DNA from: Hormiphora californensis | Taxonomy: Eukaryota > Ctenophora > Tentaculata > Cydippida > Pleurobrachiidae | Reading direction: 5' to 3' | DNA length: 64,000 nucleotides | NCBI GenBank assembly: GCA_020137815.1 | Contig: CM035356.1 | Span: forward strand, 3,560,563-3,624,562 | Part shown: piece by piece, positions 37,335 through 54,290 of the stretch | Layout: each line of letters starts with the position of its first letter | Position numbering within the stretch: position 1 is the stretch's first letter | Notes under the pieces: generated by a model | The model's database searches: none | What the model saw: only the letters and a program-made list of their open reading frames with translations | Told to the model about the DNA's origin: nothing | Translations under genes and position numbers: made by a program

Positions 37335-38359
37335 GGTTCAATCTATAATAAAAGATAAGAAAAGTTGAGTTGTAGATCAATACCAAAAACGATCCTATGT
37401 AATGATCGAAATACGGATAAAGCATCACTAATATCTGATTTCTGAATAAGTTCTAAAATACAAGGGATTACTCTGTTATATAATAGTCAGTTAGCTCGCA
37501 TGACAACTTCCGCGAATGATTCGTTGTTACTTGTTGAGCATCATAATCGTATAAATAATATACAAGGCCAGGCACACCTAAGCTTACAGTTTAAAACTAT
37601 TTAATCACTCATGATCAGTCATCACACGTGTCACGTAATAATACGCAACTGCTACAAAGATGTCATAGCTAACAAAACGCCCATTTGCTGTTTATGCAAA
37701 ATTTATTCCTTCAATCATTATAGGATGCGTATGGAGAGCTACTGAGCTGAGGTCAATCACTGACCAGTGACCACTAGTCAGTGGGGGGGGGGGGCAAGTC
37801 CCAGGGTTTTTGTGGGGATCTTACAGTTTAAAACTGTTGTTTTACGGTTAAATAGGGCCGAGAGGCCTCGCCAGCTCCACCGCTCCTGGTCTGAGGATGT
37901 CGGTTGACACTCCTCGCATCCTCCACTGAAATTGTCCGGCCCGATGCCGTGACAGAGTTTTGGAGCCGTAAGCCGCTGCACCACGTCAAGGCTCCTCCTC
38001 ATGCGAGCGGTTTGTTGTTGATGTTATTGTTAGTGTTGTGATTCGGATTATGCAAAGCAAATCGCCTCAAACTTTCCAAGGAGTCTAACTCCCAGACTAA
38101 CCAAGTGAAACTTGCGAGTTACTTAATATGAGTTTGGAACAAGTTAACGTCGCGTTTTGCATTTAAGAGTGTCTTAAGATGGGTTGTTCTGTCTAAAGAT
38201 AGCATTTTATCTCTAAGTGTGTCTTGGATTTGGGCTAGATCTATGTAACTTGTTGCCTTTACGAGTACTGTCTATCGGTGTTGTTGTAAACAGTATAATC
38301 CCTTCCCGTCCCTTCCTATGCATGGGTGACAAGACACCATTCTCAAGTGGAAACCAGTT
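37335..38359. other. Upstream region, no gene seen
   Basis: This lies upstream of the minus-strand stathmin-like gene. It contains a 14-bp G run at about 37782-37794. From about 38040 onward weak reverse-transcriptase-like reading frames with stops may be the decayed 5' part of the LINE fragment that follows. Confidence 0.45.
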
Positions 38360-38848
38360 TTGTTTCTTCAGACCTATGGTAATCACATCGTTTCTTACGA
38401 AAGTTCGATACTTTCAAATCCGTTACCCACTTCGCTGTATCTCACAAAGGACTATTGGGAGAGATTAAAAGTTCTCGACCTGATGTCTCTTCAACGTAGG
38501 AGACAACGTTACATGTTGATACATGTGTGGAAGACGATCCATGGGTTTGTTCCGAATTCTGCAAATCTTGTGTTCCAACACAGTGCAAGGCTGGGTATGA
38601 GGTTAGTCCCGCCAATGTTTCCACATCGGGCTGAGACCTGGAGAGCGAATCAGTACCATTCTTCTTTCGGACCGAGAGCTGCTCACCTGTGGAACAGGTT
38701 GCCAGCGGCCGTTAACTCTTGCGGAAGCTTAGGTCAATTCAAATCATCCCTGGGCAATTACTTGACAGGCTTTTATGACCGTCCCCCTGTCAGAGGCTAT
38801 CCATCACTTCCCAATGATATTTCCCCTCAATGTGCTGTTAATGTCTGA
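38360..38848 (+). pseudogene. LINE reverse-transcriptase C-terminal fragment
   Basis: An open frame of 162 codons with the RT-thumb and tail pattern LKVLDLMSLQRRRQRYMLIH, then VWKTIHGFVPN and later AAHLWNRLPAAVNSCGSLGQ. This pattern follows the RT domain in CR1/jockey-like LINEs. The catalytic core is absent. Copies like this come from 5' truncation at insertion. It is a different lineage from the LINE at 39894-44115, whose tail reads FRSRP-like (LWNALPLELRSRPTAESFKT). Confidence 0.75.
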
Positions 38849-39095
38849 GAGTGGCTGAGAGGTGATACGTGTTTTAATTTATTTAGGTGGACCCACTAAG
38901 GGAAGGCCTGTTGTGTACACTAAAACTTTTATTGTAAACTTGTAAACTTGTAAACTTGTAGTATTGACAACATTGTCGCTTATCCTTATGTTTTATGCTG
39001 TTATCGTTATTGTAGCATTTCATCTTTAGAGAGACGGTAATCTTGTTTACTACGTCTTGTTGCAAAGATGTGCACAGGTGGGCAGACCAGACTGA

Positions 39096-39392
39096 GAGTG
39101 GTCATCCGACATAATTACCATATCTCGACGTGAACTTCGACCTGGAATGCGACGAGAATTAGCAGGCGTTCAGTTATGAACGCCTGTTGAAATTTGACCA
39201 GATCAGAGAGACACGCCGCACTTAGCAAATGCTATCGCGCTTCAATTCTTCTCTCTCGTTAGTCTTTACGTCTCTCTCACTACGAATACGCGGCAAATTT
39301 CAACAGGCGTTCATAACTGAACGCCTGCTAATTCTCGCCGCATTCCAGGTCGAAGTTCACGTCAAGATATGGCAATTATGTCGGATGACCAC
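39096..39392. mobile_element. Hairpin MITE, about 297 bp
   Basis: Arms of roughly 115-120 bp start AGTGGTCATCCGACATAATT and pair with few mismatches across a loop of about 60 bp at 39222-39290. An internal palindrome GGCGTTCAGTTATGAACGCC lies in the left arm and is partly mirrored on the right. Confidence 0.75.
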
Positions 39393-39893
39393 TGTCATGT
39401 GATGGTTTTGGTATAAGTCGCATTGACGCATTACTCATCATTTTAAAATCGGGAGCTAGGGAAGTTGCTAAACACATTCAACGACTATACCTCATTAGGT
39501 GATACCTGGTACTCTCTTAGGATCTATCTCCGACATGTTTAATAACTTCGTAGGACGGTATTGGGTGGCGTTTTCAGTTCTGTTCAGTTCAAGAATTTGT
39601 GAAACAAAGGATACATTGAACTAATTAATCGCGAAGCTCCTTTTATTGTATAAAACTATGCATTTCAAACACTTTTCAACACTACTTTAAACAAATTAAT
39701 TTGAGGTTCCGTTCAACTGCTCCTCGTTACTCTTCTAAGACTTCTGCTCAATCCCTCTTATCTCAAGACAAGACAAGCCTGGTGTTTCTGTCTCTTTCTA
39801 AGTTGAGCAGATCTTGGGAGACCTCGTTGAGCCAAATCCAGGAAGCCAAATCTTGGTGGATCGGATCCTCGCGCCACTGTTACAGGATATAGA

Positions 39894-41201
39894 ATGTCGG
39901 GATTGGCACCCCAGTATGAAAGTGGAACGAAGAAGGACTTCGAAGGTAAGCTCCTTGTCACGAGCTTCTCTGACAAATGTAAAGGCAGTACAGTGTGGAA
40001 GAAATTGGAGGAGGATGCTGGTACCCCGGGTGAGCCTATGGATGCTCCAGGTGGACCTACGAAGAAGGATCTTTGGCAGATGTTGATTATGTGTTACCGG
40101 ATGCTTCCGGATAGTTCCCGGTGTCCTACACCATCGTCTGATTCTGGAGTCTCGATTTCGAGTGATGATCTGAAGGATGGTTTCTCAAAACTGAAGCAAG
40201 AGTTGATGGATAGCCTACCTGGACTCATGGCCCCAGTAGTTAATGAGATATTGAAGAAGAATCGAGAGGAGAGTGAAGTAGCGTGTAGTTCTGGTCAGCA
40301 AGAGAAGAAGCCTGCACCAGCTACCCCTGTGAAACGGTATATGAGCATCAAAGACAGCAATGAGGAAGGAGTGACTCCGATGTGTGAGGAGAAGTGGAAA
40401 ATGGTAGTGAAACCGAAGGTTGTGAAAGCTCTGAAGAACATCCCCGTCTTGGACACGTCGGTGAACAGAAAGGGTACTCAGTTGTTTTTTGCAACTGATG
40501 ATGACCTCAAAGAGGCAGAGAAAGTGCTGTCCCCGTTTCTGGATGTTACTCCGTTTGTTGAGAAGCAGAAGAAGATGGACCCTCGGCTAATGATTTCTGA
40601 TCTGGATCATGACCTGCTGAACAAAGAAGTGCTACTGGACGCTATCTTGAGTGATAAGAATGAAGTGGTGAAGAGGCTACATGAGTCTGGGCATGCTGTC
40701 AGTGTCATTCATGTTAACACTGCTGGGAGGTATGCGGTGCTCAAGGTTACACCTGAGGTTCGAGAAGCCATTGCGGATAATCGAGATAGGATTTTCCTGA
40801 AATTAAGACAGCACATTGTGAAAGACAGATTCTACGTTACTCAGTGTTTCCACTGTCAGCGTTATGGACACGTAGCTGGATCTGTCTATTGTCCTAGTAA
40901 AGATAAAAGCGCCACATGCGCATTCTGTGCAGGAGATCATGACACCAGACAGTGTAGGGCGAAGAGTGGGAACGAACTCAATCGGATGAAGTGTGTAAAC
41001 TGTGATGTTGGGGGTAGTAAGGATGACAAGAAGTATGCGAAATCCCATCCAGCATCAAGTAACTTGTGTCCGCATTATGTTAATGCTCGAGGAAGACTGA
41101 TGGAAAACACAAGTGGTGTCAGTAAGGAGAGAAAAAACGCTTATCTGACGAGGGCGTGGGAGGAACTGAAGGTAAAGAGACGTGGCGTGTTGGCACACTA
41201 A
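39894..41201 (+). CDS. LINE ORF1: gag-like RNA-binding protein
   Basis: 435 codons. The C-terminal third has three cysteine/histidine knuckles: CFHCQRYGHVAGSVYC, CAFCAGDHDTRQC, and a third starting CVNCDVGG and ending HPASSNLC. Their spacings differ from the canonical retroviral knuckle but match the gag-like ORF1 of jockey/CR1-type LINEs. This protein coats the element RNA. The middle part has a segment (residues about 180-310) that could be the RRM-like domain of such proteins. It overlaps the start of the next frame by 46 bases. Intact, so recent. Confidence 0.85.
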   Translation: MSGLAPQYESGTKKDFEGKLLVTSFSDKCKGSTVWKKLEEDAGTPGEPMDAPGGPTKKDLWQMLIMCYRMLPDSSRCPTPSSDSGVSISSDDLKDGFSKLKQELMDSLPGLMAPVVNEILKKNREESEVACSSGQQEKKPAPATPVKRYMSIKDSNEEGVTPMCEEKWKMVVKPKVVKALKNIPVLDTSVNRKGTQLFFATDDDLKEAEKVLSPFLDVTPFVEKQKKMDPRLMISDLDHDLLNKEVLLDAILSDKNEVVKRLHESGHAVSVIHVNTAGRYAVLKVTPEVREAIADNRDRIFLKLRQHIVKDRFYVTQCFHCQRYGHVAGSVYCPSKDKSATCAFCAGDHDTRQCRAKSGNELNRMKCVNCDVGGSKDDKKYAKSHPASSNLCPHYVNARGRLMENTSGVSKERKNAYLTRAWEELKVKRRGVLAH

Positions 41202-41467
41202 ATGTACACTCGATAATGAATAAAACGTCTGGGGTTATAGCGCATCTTGAAGACATGGAATGTGATATCTGTCTGATTCAGGAAACCTACTTGAAGACTA
41301 GTGATACTGCTAAACTTCAGGAGATAAGAGACTATGGCTGGAATATTTTCTCATCCCCCAGAGCGGAGAGGGCAGGAGGGGGTATTGGGATACTCTACAG
41401 GGATGGAGTGAAGATGAAACTATCACCAGTGCGGAAATTCGATCGTTCCAGATTCAGGAGATTTTAA
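41156..41467 (+). pseudogene. LINE ORF2 5' part: AP endonuclease, frameshifted
   Basis: Begins in another frame inside the end of ORF1. It shows the endonuclease motifs WRVGTLNVHSIMNK and CLIQETYLK. The frame closes at 41467, while the other frame continues the domain with only one base of offset at about 41440-41455. The frameshift breaks the endonuclease between its N-terminal and GDFN motifs. Confidence 0.85.
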
Positions 41468-41478
41468 TTGGTAATGGA

Positions 41479-44115
41479 ATGGACCTTACTCGGATATGTA
41501 ATGTTTACAGACCGCCCTATACCGGTAAAGCTAGGTTCACTGAAGCGAAGTTTCTAGAGGAATTTACAGACTATCTCTCAGAGCTAGTAGTGAATACTGG
41601 TCTTCCCCTTATTATGGGAGACTTTAACTTTCAATGGCAGGATAGGGACAACTTCTACACTAAAAAGCTTGCTGAACTCCTAGACTCTTATGAGTTTCCT
41701 CAGCTTGTCCCCAGGCAACCAACACACAATCGTGGAGGTACTCTTGACCTGGTTATATGTCCAAAGGAGGTAGAGGAGAAAGTTAAATCTGTGGAAATAC
41801 ATCCTGAGGGAACAGAGTCTGATCATTTTCTTGTCCTGAGTGAAGTCGTACTGGAGACTAAGGTTGGAAACCTACAGCAACGGGATCGAGTTAACACCTA
41901 CAGAGACTTTAAATCAGTGGACCCGGTATTGTTCATGAAGGCCCTCAGAGGAAGAGGCCTTGAGGGGCGGTTTGATTTGGATTCCCCAGATGATTTATTT
42001 GAGATCTATGAAAGAGAACTGAAGGAGTTAGTGGATAGTTTTGTCCCTTTGAAGAGAAGAAAGAAAGTGAAAACGGTTCGCCCGTGGAGAGACAATGACG
42101 ATGTCAGGGATGCACTAAGAAGACGTCGGGTTGCGGAGAGAGCTTGGAGAAGCAAGAAGACGCCTGTTACGAAGATGCAGTATAACGTGATGAAGAAGAT
42201 GTTTAGTAGAGTAGATAAGGAAGCGAGGACTAACTATCTGAAAGAAGATCTTGAAGAATCAAAAGGGGATTCCAAGACGTTACAGAGGAAACTAAACCGC
42301 CTACTTGGAAACAGTGAGGTAGTGTTGCCAGATGTGGATTGTGATCGTAAACTAGCCGAGGATTTTGCGGACTTCTTTGCTGGAAAAGTGGAAAAAATCA
42401 GGAACTCAGTGAAAGCAGATGTGGACTCTCCTGTGGAGGAAGTGGACTCTTGTGTGGACCTGAATAAGGATTGTATTCTTGAGGAATTTAGGGAAGTCTC
42501 TGAGGATGAGATGAAGAAGATCATTAAGAACATGTCTGATAAAACATGTGATCTTGATCTTATACCGACATGGTTGATCAAAGAGTGTGTGGAAGTTTTT
42601 GCCCCACTCTTTACTAAGATTATCAATTCTTCTATCCGGCAAGGTATTGTTCCAGAATTGTTCCAGCAAGCACTGGTTTTTCCAACCATCAAGAACCCTT
42701 ATGGTGATCGAGATAGCCTTTCCAACTACCGTCCTGTATCTAACCTTCCCTTTGTCTCTAAGGTTCTAGAGAAAGTTGTCCTTGATCAACTGAATCAGGC
42801 TTTGAATGAAAATGACCTACTCAACTCTCACCAGTCAGGATATAGAGTTGGTCATTCCTGTGAAACTCTACTCATGGGGATGTTTGATGATCTACTGCAG
42901 GAGATGGATAAGGGAAACGTTGTAGCTCTACTCCTGTTGGACATGAGTGCAGCGTTTGACACGGTTGACCATGCTAAACTTGTGGATGTTTTGAGGAGGA
43001 GATTTGGAATAAGAGGAACAGCTCTCAAGTGGTTTACTAGCTATCTTGGATCGAGGAATTTCAGAGTCAACGTCAGAGGAGAACTTTCGAAGATTATCTA
43101 CCTCATTTGTGGAGTGCCCCAAGGGTCCCTTCTTGGACCGGTTTTGTTTCTTTTATATGTTGAGGAACTACAGGATCTGGTAAACAAATATGGACTCAAA
43201 ATCAAGCTCTATGCAGATGACTCTCAAATTTATGTGAGTCTAGTCCCTCTTGATGAAAGTGGATGGAATATCACAAGGAGGAAAGTAGAAGAGTGTCTTG
43301 ATCAGATCAAGATTTGGATGGTTCAGCATTGGCTGAAATGTAATGAGTCGAAGACGGAGCTCCTTCTTCTAGGGAAGAGCAGTGCAATTGACAAGCTGGC
43401 TTTTGAGCCCTGTATTAGGTTTGGAGATGCAGATATCTACCCAGTTGACTTCACAGGTACTACCGGAAAGACTCTGGGTATTTATATGGATGAGAACTTG
43501 ACATTGGAACGTCAGGTGAACAGTGTCAAAAGAAACTGTGGAATGTTACTGAGGAATTTGTGGCAGGTCCACCGATGCTTAGACTTCTCTACCAGAATCC
43601 TTCTTGTTAAGCAGCTGGTTATATCCCGCTTGGATTACTGCAATGTCCTCTACGGAGGTTTGCCAATGAAGCTCATCTCTCGGTTACAGAAAGTGATCAA
43701 CTCTTGTATAAGGTTTATCTATGGACTCCACGGTCATCAAGAGGACTACCTCCCTTACATGAGAGAAACCCACATTCTTCCTGTGGAGCAACGAGTGATC
43801 TTTAAGGCCTGTCTCATGGCCTATAAGATTGTACATGGAAGTGCTCCAGATTACCTCATCGAGCAAATACCTACAGATATTGTTGATGTTACTTGCCGTA
43901 CCAGATCGACTGCTGTTCCAGACCCTTATAAGCTCCAGTACCCGAAGCTGTCGAGCATTAATGCCAATTCTAAACTGAGGAAAAGGAGACCATCTGTTCT
44001 CCTGCCAGATCTGTGGAATGCACTCCCCCTTGAGTTGCGATCTCGGCCTACTGCGGAATCTTTCAAGACGGGTTTAAAGACAAGATTGTTTGTGGATGCC
44101 TTTGGATCAGGCTAG
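41479..44115 (+). CDS. LINE ORF2 main part: endonuclease end and reverse transcriptase
   Basis: 878 codons. The first 120 residues finish the endonuclease (NVYRPPY, IMGDFNFQW, SDHFLVL). The RT follows with all core blocks: SNYRPVSNLPFVSKVLEKVV, SHQSGYRVGHSCET, LLDMSAAFDTVDH, GVPQGSLLGPVLFLLYVEEL, and the catalytic YADD in KLYADDSQIYVS. The tail LWNALPLELRSRPTAESFKT is typical of CR1/jockey/L2-type elements. RT residues look intact, so the copy is young, but the upstream frameshift probably stops full-length ORF2 translation. Confidence 0.92.
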   Translation: MDLTRICNVYRPPYTGKARFTEAKFLEEFTDYLSELVVNTGLPLIMGDFNFQWQDRDNFYTKKLAELLDSYEFPQLVPRQPTHNRGGTLDLVICPKEVEEKVKSVEIHPEGTESDHFLVLSEVVLETKVGNLQQRDRVNTYRDFKSVDPVLFMKALRGRGLEGRFDLDSPDDLFEIYERELKELVDSFVPLKRRKKVKTVRPWRDNDDVRDALRRRRVAERAWRSKKTPVTKMQYNVMKKMFSRVDKEARTNYLKEDLEESKGDSKTLQRKLNRLLGNSEVVLPDVDCDRKLAEDFADFFAGKVEKIRNSVKADVDSPVEEVDSCVDLNKDCILEEFREVSEDEMKKIIKNMSDKTCDLDLIPTWLIKECVEVFAPLFTKIINSSIRQGIVPELFQQALVFPTIKNPYGDRDSLSNYRPVSNLPFVSKVLEKVVLDQLNQALNENDLLNSHQSGYRVGHSCETLLMGMFDDLLQEMDKGNVVALLLLDMSAAFDTVDHAKLVDVLRRRFGIRGTALKWFTSYLGSRNFRVNVRGELSKIIYLICGVPQGSLLGPVLFLLYVEELQDLVNKYGLKIKLYADDSQIYVSLVPLDESGWNITRRKVEECLDQIKIWMVQHWLKCNESKTELLLLGKSSAIDKLAFEPCIRFGDADIYPVDFTGTTGKTLGIYMDENLTLERQVNSVKRNCGMLLRNLWQVHRCLDFSTRILLVKQLVISRLDYCNVLYGGLPMKLISRLQKVINSCIRFIYGLHGHQEDYLPYMRETHILPVEQRVIFKACLMAYKIVHGSAPDYLIEQIPTDIVDVTCRTRSTAVPDPYKLQYPKLSSINANSKLRKRRPSVLLPDLWNALPLELRSRPTAESFKTGLKTRLFVDAFGSG

Positions 44116-44639
44116 TTCCGGTTGTTTTCTCCTTTGTTCCAGCCTACTTCTTTTTCTCGGTACCTGTACTCCTCCCATCACGCTGTACTGTCTAGCGTAA
44201 GTATTGTACTTAGGTCTGTATCTTACCTCGTGACAAGTTTTTAACTTAGCTTTATTCTTTGAGTTTGCGGCATGAGTGAAGCACGAGTGTGTAATATTTT
44301 TCCGTTTTTCATTTTTCCCAGTTGTTTCAGAATCTGTTCTCTGAACATTTCATCTGTGTCTATATATATATGGAGTGATCAAGTGACAGTGGTGACAATT
44401 ACCTGTGGCCTTTTTCGAGTTTTTTTTCTAATTTTGTCTGTTATGAGCCTAATCTGTTTTCCCACATATGTGAGCCGGATAATTTGGATTTTCCACCGTT
44501 TTTTTAGTAGTCTATTAAATTGGGTCAAGTGTTAGTTAACTGCTCTGAGTTTCTTTCAGTGGCAGCATCTGTAAAGCTCTGCTGTCCCTGTAGAATATGG
44601 GCAGGATATAAGTTTGAGTATTATTATTATTATCATTTG

Positions 44640-45292
44640 TAAACCTTGGAAGACGTTCTCAGGGGGCCTAATCCGTGATGAGTGAGCTCAGAGCGAACAA
44701 ATTGAAAATTGAAATTCAAGTTTTGAAAACCGAGAAAATCTGAAAATCTGAATTTCAATTTACCGAAACTTCGAATAAATTTAGGTTTCGCGCCGCGCAT
44801 TTGTGTAGCGCGCAAATAAATGACGCGCGGCAATTATTATATTTTTGAGTATTTTTGGCAATTTTTATATCACCACTCACCAGTGATCGATATGGCTGGT
44901 GGTTCCGCCCTGATTTTGATTGACAGTGTGCTCATATTGGGCTGGCACCGCCAGACAGATATAGCTCCCAGTATGGGATTGTGGCGAATGAAGTCCCAAT
45001 TCGAGTAAAAATTAAAAAGCCTCCAATAAACCCTCCAATAGAAGTGAAAACAAGTTGGTTCATTGCAACAAATCAAATTTTGATTATGTACCACATACAC
45101 ACACAAAGAAGAAACAAATTAAACTCCTCGCTCAATCAATATAACAGGCCATTTTATCTCAATATGAAGTTAGGATTCCCTTATATTCTCGATTCGTCAA
45201 AAACATATCATAATGTTAAATCTACATTCTACACAAGAAAGACTCTATCACATCCATCCCAGAAGCCCCAAAAATTATAGTTTCTGCTAATT
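44640..45292. other. Intergenic, LINE end to SEC23 stop
   Basis: AT-rich. No exon is seen. It should include the 3' untranslated region of SEC23 on its right side. Confidence 0.5.
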
Positions 45293-51373
<6,081 letters not shown>

Positions 51374-52944
51374 ATGCAAAAAAGGGTCATAAGTCGACCT
51401 GCTAGACCGTTGTGCAAGAAAAGTGGATCCGTAGATTCCTCAGACAGGTAAGTTTCTTTACTAACTTGAAACTTGAAACTTGAAAAATAATTGAGGCTAT
51501 CAAACAAATGACCACCTTTCAACTCAACTGTCCTTTCCTCGCTCATCACTTCTAAACTCAACAAATTGAATTTCAATTCTCAGTGGTCCCTGGTGCTTCC
51601 ACCACCTCCTTCCCACGAATGAAGTAATGTTTTCCAGGAGACCTTTGCACCATTTTCTTCAGTCGATCAACAAGCTGTCTTCTCTCATTTCGTTCCTCCA
51701 AAGTCCTGTCAGGCGAAATGAAGACCTTATCGAATTTGCCGGTCCTTTTTAGTCGGGATTTTTTCGACAGGATCGACATCTGAGCGTCTCTGCTCTTCAG
51801 TACGACTTTCACTGGTCTGACAGTTAAAGACTGCCTTCCCAAGCGCTCCACTGATTTCACGTTCTGAGTCTCTCCTAGCTCAACAAGAAGAGACTCTACT
51901 TGAGTTTCAAGCTCCACACTACTATTTATTGACTCTTGCAGGCCATGGATGATGATGTTACACCCACGGTCCTCAGAGGCTGCCACAATAGCTGATTGAA
52001 TTTTCTAAATCACGATATCAGGCGTCTACAGTTTAATATCATTCTTTTTTTAGGTCGATAACACCAACAGAAAATGAAGTCAAGGAAAATCATCCTAAAA
52101 CCCCCAACATAAAACCAGTTCGGACTGGTGTCATCAAGACTCCAACGAAGCAGACTCCAACAAGGACACTCAAACCTGCCTCTCGACTAGCATCTCCTCG
52201 TGTTATCAAAGATAAAGTGTACGTATTTAAGGAATTTTCATTATTTGCACAGTGGCACTTATATTAATCCCATTGCAGATCTAAAACGGATAATCCCCGA
52301 ACCCCAATAACTCGTTCTGCAACACCCAAGAAAGGAGGCACATCGCCACATTGGAAGGCACCTTCCAAACCACAGGAAGGCTTTGGGCACGTCAGACCAT
52401 TGCCTGGTAGAGGTGGACCAAGAAAGCAGAAGAAGGTGTACAACCCTTCCTCACTATTTTCACTTTGTCAGGGAGCTGTAACAACCCTTGTTGTCCCAAC
52501 CGAGGTAATTAATTCTCAAAGCATGGTTCTAGAATGCTTGTCTTCATCTGCACATTAATTATATCCCTCTCTCAGATTTCTGATATATCTTGTAGAACGT
52601 GTGTCGTGTAGCAGCAGTAGCAGTAGAGGTTACCATGTTTTTTGTCTATCCAATATCTTCTCTCTTCTCCATTCTCTTTCGTTTGCAGGTGTTAAAAATT
52701 CTATGCTTGTTTTCGTCATGTTGATCTCTTCGTTGTACTGGAGAAAAATAACAATAGCTGATTGTAGTAATGATTCCTCTCTCTCTTTTCTCTCTCTCTC
52801 TCCCTCTCTCTTTAATTATATTCCATTTACCGCCCTACTCCGGGCCGGGGCCAGGGGGTTGACATGCATAAGAAACCCCTTCATTTATCTAGCTACATAA
52901 TGCATCTCTCGTTAGTGAATCCTCTCTCTCTTTCTCTCACTCTC

Positions 52945-52998
<54 letters not shown>

Positions 52999-53693
52999 AC
53001 TCACACTCTCTCTTTCTCTCTAACAGGTGTCGGAGGATGTGAAAGACGTAATCAAGAGACGTGTCTACAATCAGGCAGTTCTAGGAACAGTCTGGAGCAC
53101 GGTGAGTTATGAGCCAAGCATGGGGGGGGGGTGTGGGGTCAACGTGAAGTTGAGTGGTACTTCAAGTGAGTAGATCTACAAATACCATGTGGACTCAAAT
53201 GTGATTTCCAGATCTGTATCTATCCCCTTTCTCTCTCTACTTCTCTGTAATTGAAATGTGATCATGTCGTTAGAGTGGCACACGATGATCATTACAAACA
53301 CACATACTGGGGTAAGAAGAGCAAAGTTTATCCGAATACAAAAAGGCAAACATATGCAATAAATTTAATTTCAAAACCCAAAGACGAACCCCACTCCCAG
53401 TACAACGGGGGCCAAAAAGGGGGGAAAAGGGTAAAGGAAAAAATGGATGGGGAGAGAAAGAAACCCATTTACTTTGACCCCGTGGGCCCTTGTTTTACAT
53501 TTTTTGGGGGTTTTCCCGGGCCCTTTTTTTTGGGCCCTTTTTTCTAATCCATAATGTTATCAGGCAACACCCGCAGGTTTTTAAAATTTGGGCTGTAATA
53601 ATCTCTTGATCTCTCAAAAACAAAATGGGGGTTATATTTTACCAAAATTTTTCCCCCCCCCTCCCCCCCCCCCAAATTAAAATTTTTGGGGGG

Positions 53694-53730
<37 letters not shown>

Positions 53731-54290
53731 AGGGTTTTTGGAGAAGCAGGGAGGGAATCCAAAAAACTTCTTTTCACTCCGGGGTTCCCCCTTCCCCTAA
53801 TCCTTTCCTTTCCTCTCTCTCTCTCTCTCTCTCTCCTCTCCCTTTTTCTCTTTCTTCTCCTCTATCTTTCCTCTCTCTTTTCTCCTTTTCCCCCCCTATC
53901 TTTCTCTCCGCTCTCTTCTCTTATTTTCTCTCTCTCTCTCTCCCCCTTCCCCTCCTTCTCCCCCTCCTCTCCCCTCTCTCCATCTTTCTCTCTGGCAACA
54001 AGCTGTTTCCTCATGCACACCCTGCTGCCTCCCTGTCATTCTGAGTGGGTAATTGTATCTGCTACCTGAGAGAGGGAGGGACAGAGAGGGAACAAGAGGG
54101 ACAGAGAGAGAACAGGCTTTTGTTGTTAGTAACCACTTTGCCACTTTGCTCCTTGTTTGTTCCTTCTACGCAGCTCCCACAGGGTGGTGTCTCCAGCAGA
54201 ACCAGTGACAACTTCTCCGTCACAGTAACAGCAGCCCTGCAGCAGTTCAATCAGAGTACCATTGTGCAGGAGTTGTCCTTTGATTTGTAA
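51374..54290 (+). CDS. Unrecognised basic Thr/Pro-rich protein, 5 exons
   Basis: Exons: 51374-51447, 52054-52218, 52279-52504, 53027-53101, 54174-54290. They give 657 nt and 218 residues, with all phases closed and GT-AG borders throughout. I do not recognise the family. The first half is disordered, basic and rich in TP/SP sites (KTPTKQTPTRTLK, NPRTPITRSATPKK), as in CDK-regulated or microtubule-associated proteins. The last 90 residues look folded: VYNPSSLFSLCQGAVTTLVV, then SEDVKDVIKRRVYNQAVLGT and a Gln/Asn-rich end ALQQFNQSTIVQELSFDL. No signal peptide or membrane segment. The start is the first ATG of exon 1, and upstream exons cannot be excluded. Intron 1 carries an antisense LINE ORF1 fragment and intron 4 a suspect low-quality stretch. 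Intron 3 ends in a CT microsatellite. Confidence 0.7.
51573..51986 (-). pseudogene. LINE ORF1-like fragment, antisense in intron
   Basis: 137 codons. CNIIIHGLQESINSSVELE, then SVERLGRQSLTVRPVKVVLK and FDKVFISPDRTLEERNERRQ follow the pattern of the RRM-plus-C-terminal domain found in many L1/CR1/RTE-type ORF1 proteins. There is no RT nearby. It lies wholly within intron 1 of the plus-strand gene. Confidence 0.7.
52921..53020. repeat. (CT)n tract forming an intron's pyrimidine tract
   Basis: A CT dinucleotide run ends in TAACAG, the acceptor of the exon at 53027. The microsatellite serves as the polypyrimidine tract. Confidence 0.85.
53380..53810. other. Suspected low-quality or collapsed sequence
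   Basis: Many homopolymer runs of mixed kind (C8-9, T26, G8, A8, GGGCCC with T8) crowd into about 400 bp. This looks like base-call or consensus failure, not biology. It lies inside an intron and breaks no exon. Confidence 0.6.

Larger units (their letters stand above)
39500..44635 (+). mobile_element. Nearly complete CR1/jockey-like LINE
   Basis: ORF1, ORF2 and about 500 bp of 3' untranslated sequence, ending in a short ATT/TTA repeat at 44618-44632, the usual 3' end of CR1/L2-like elements. The 5' end is uncertain, roughly 39400-39893. I could not find a clear target duplication. Confidence 0.75.
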
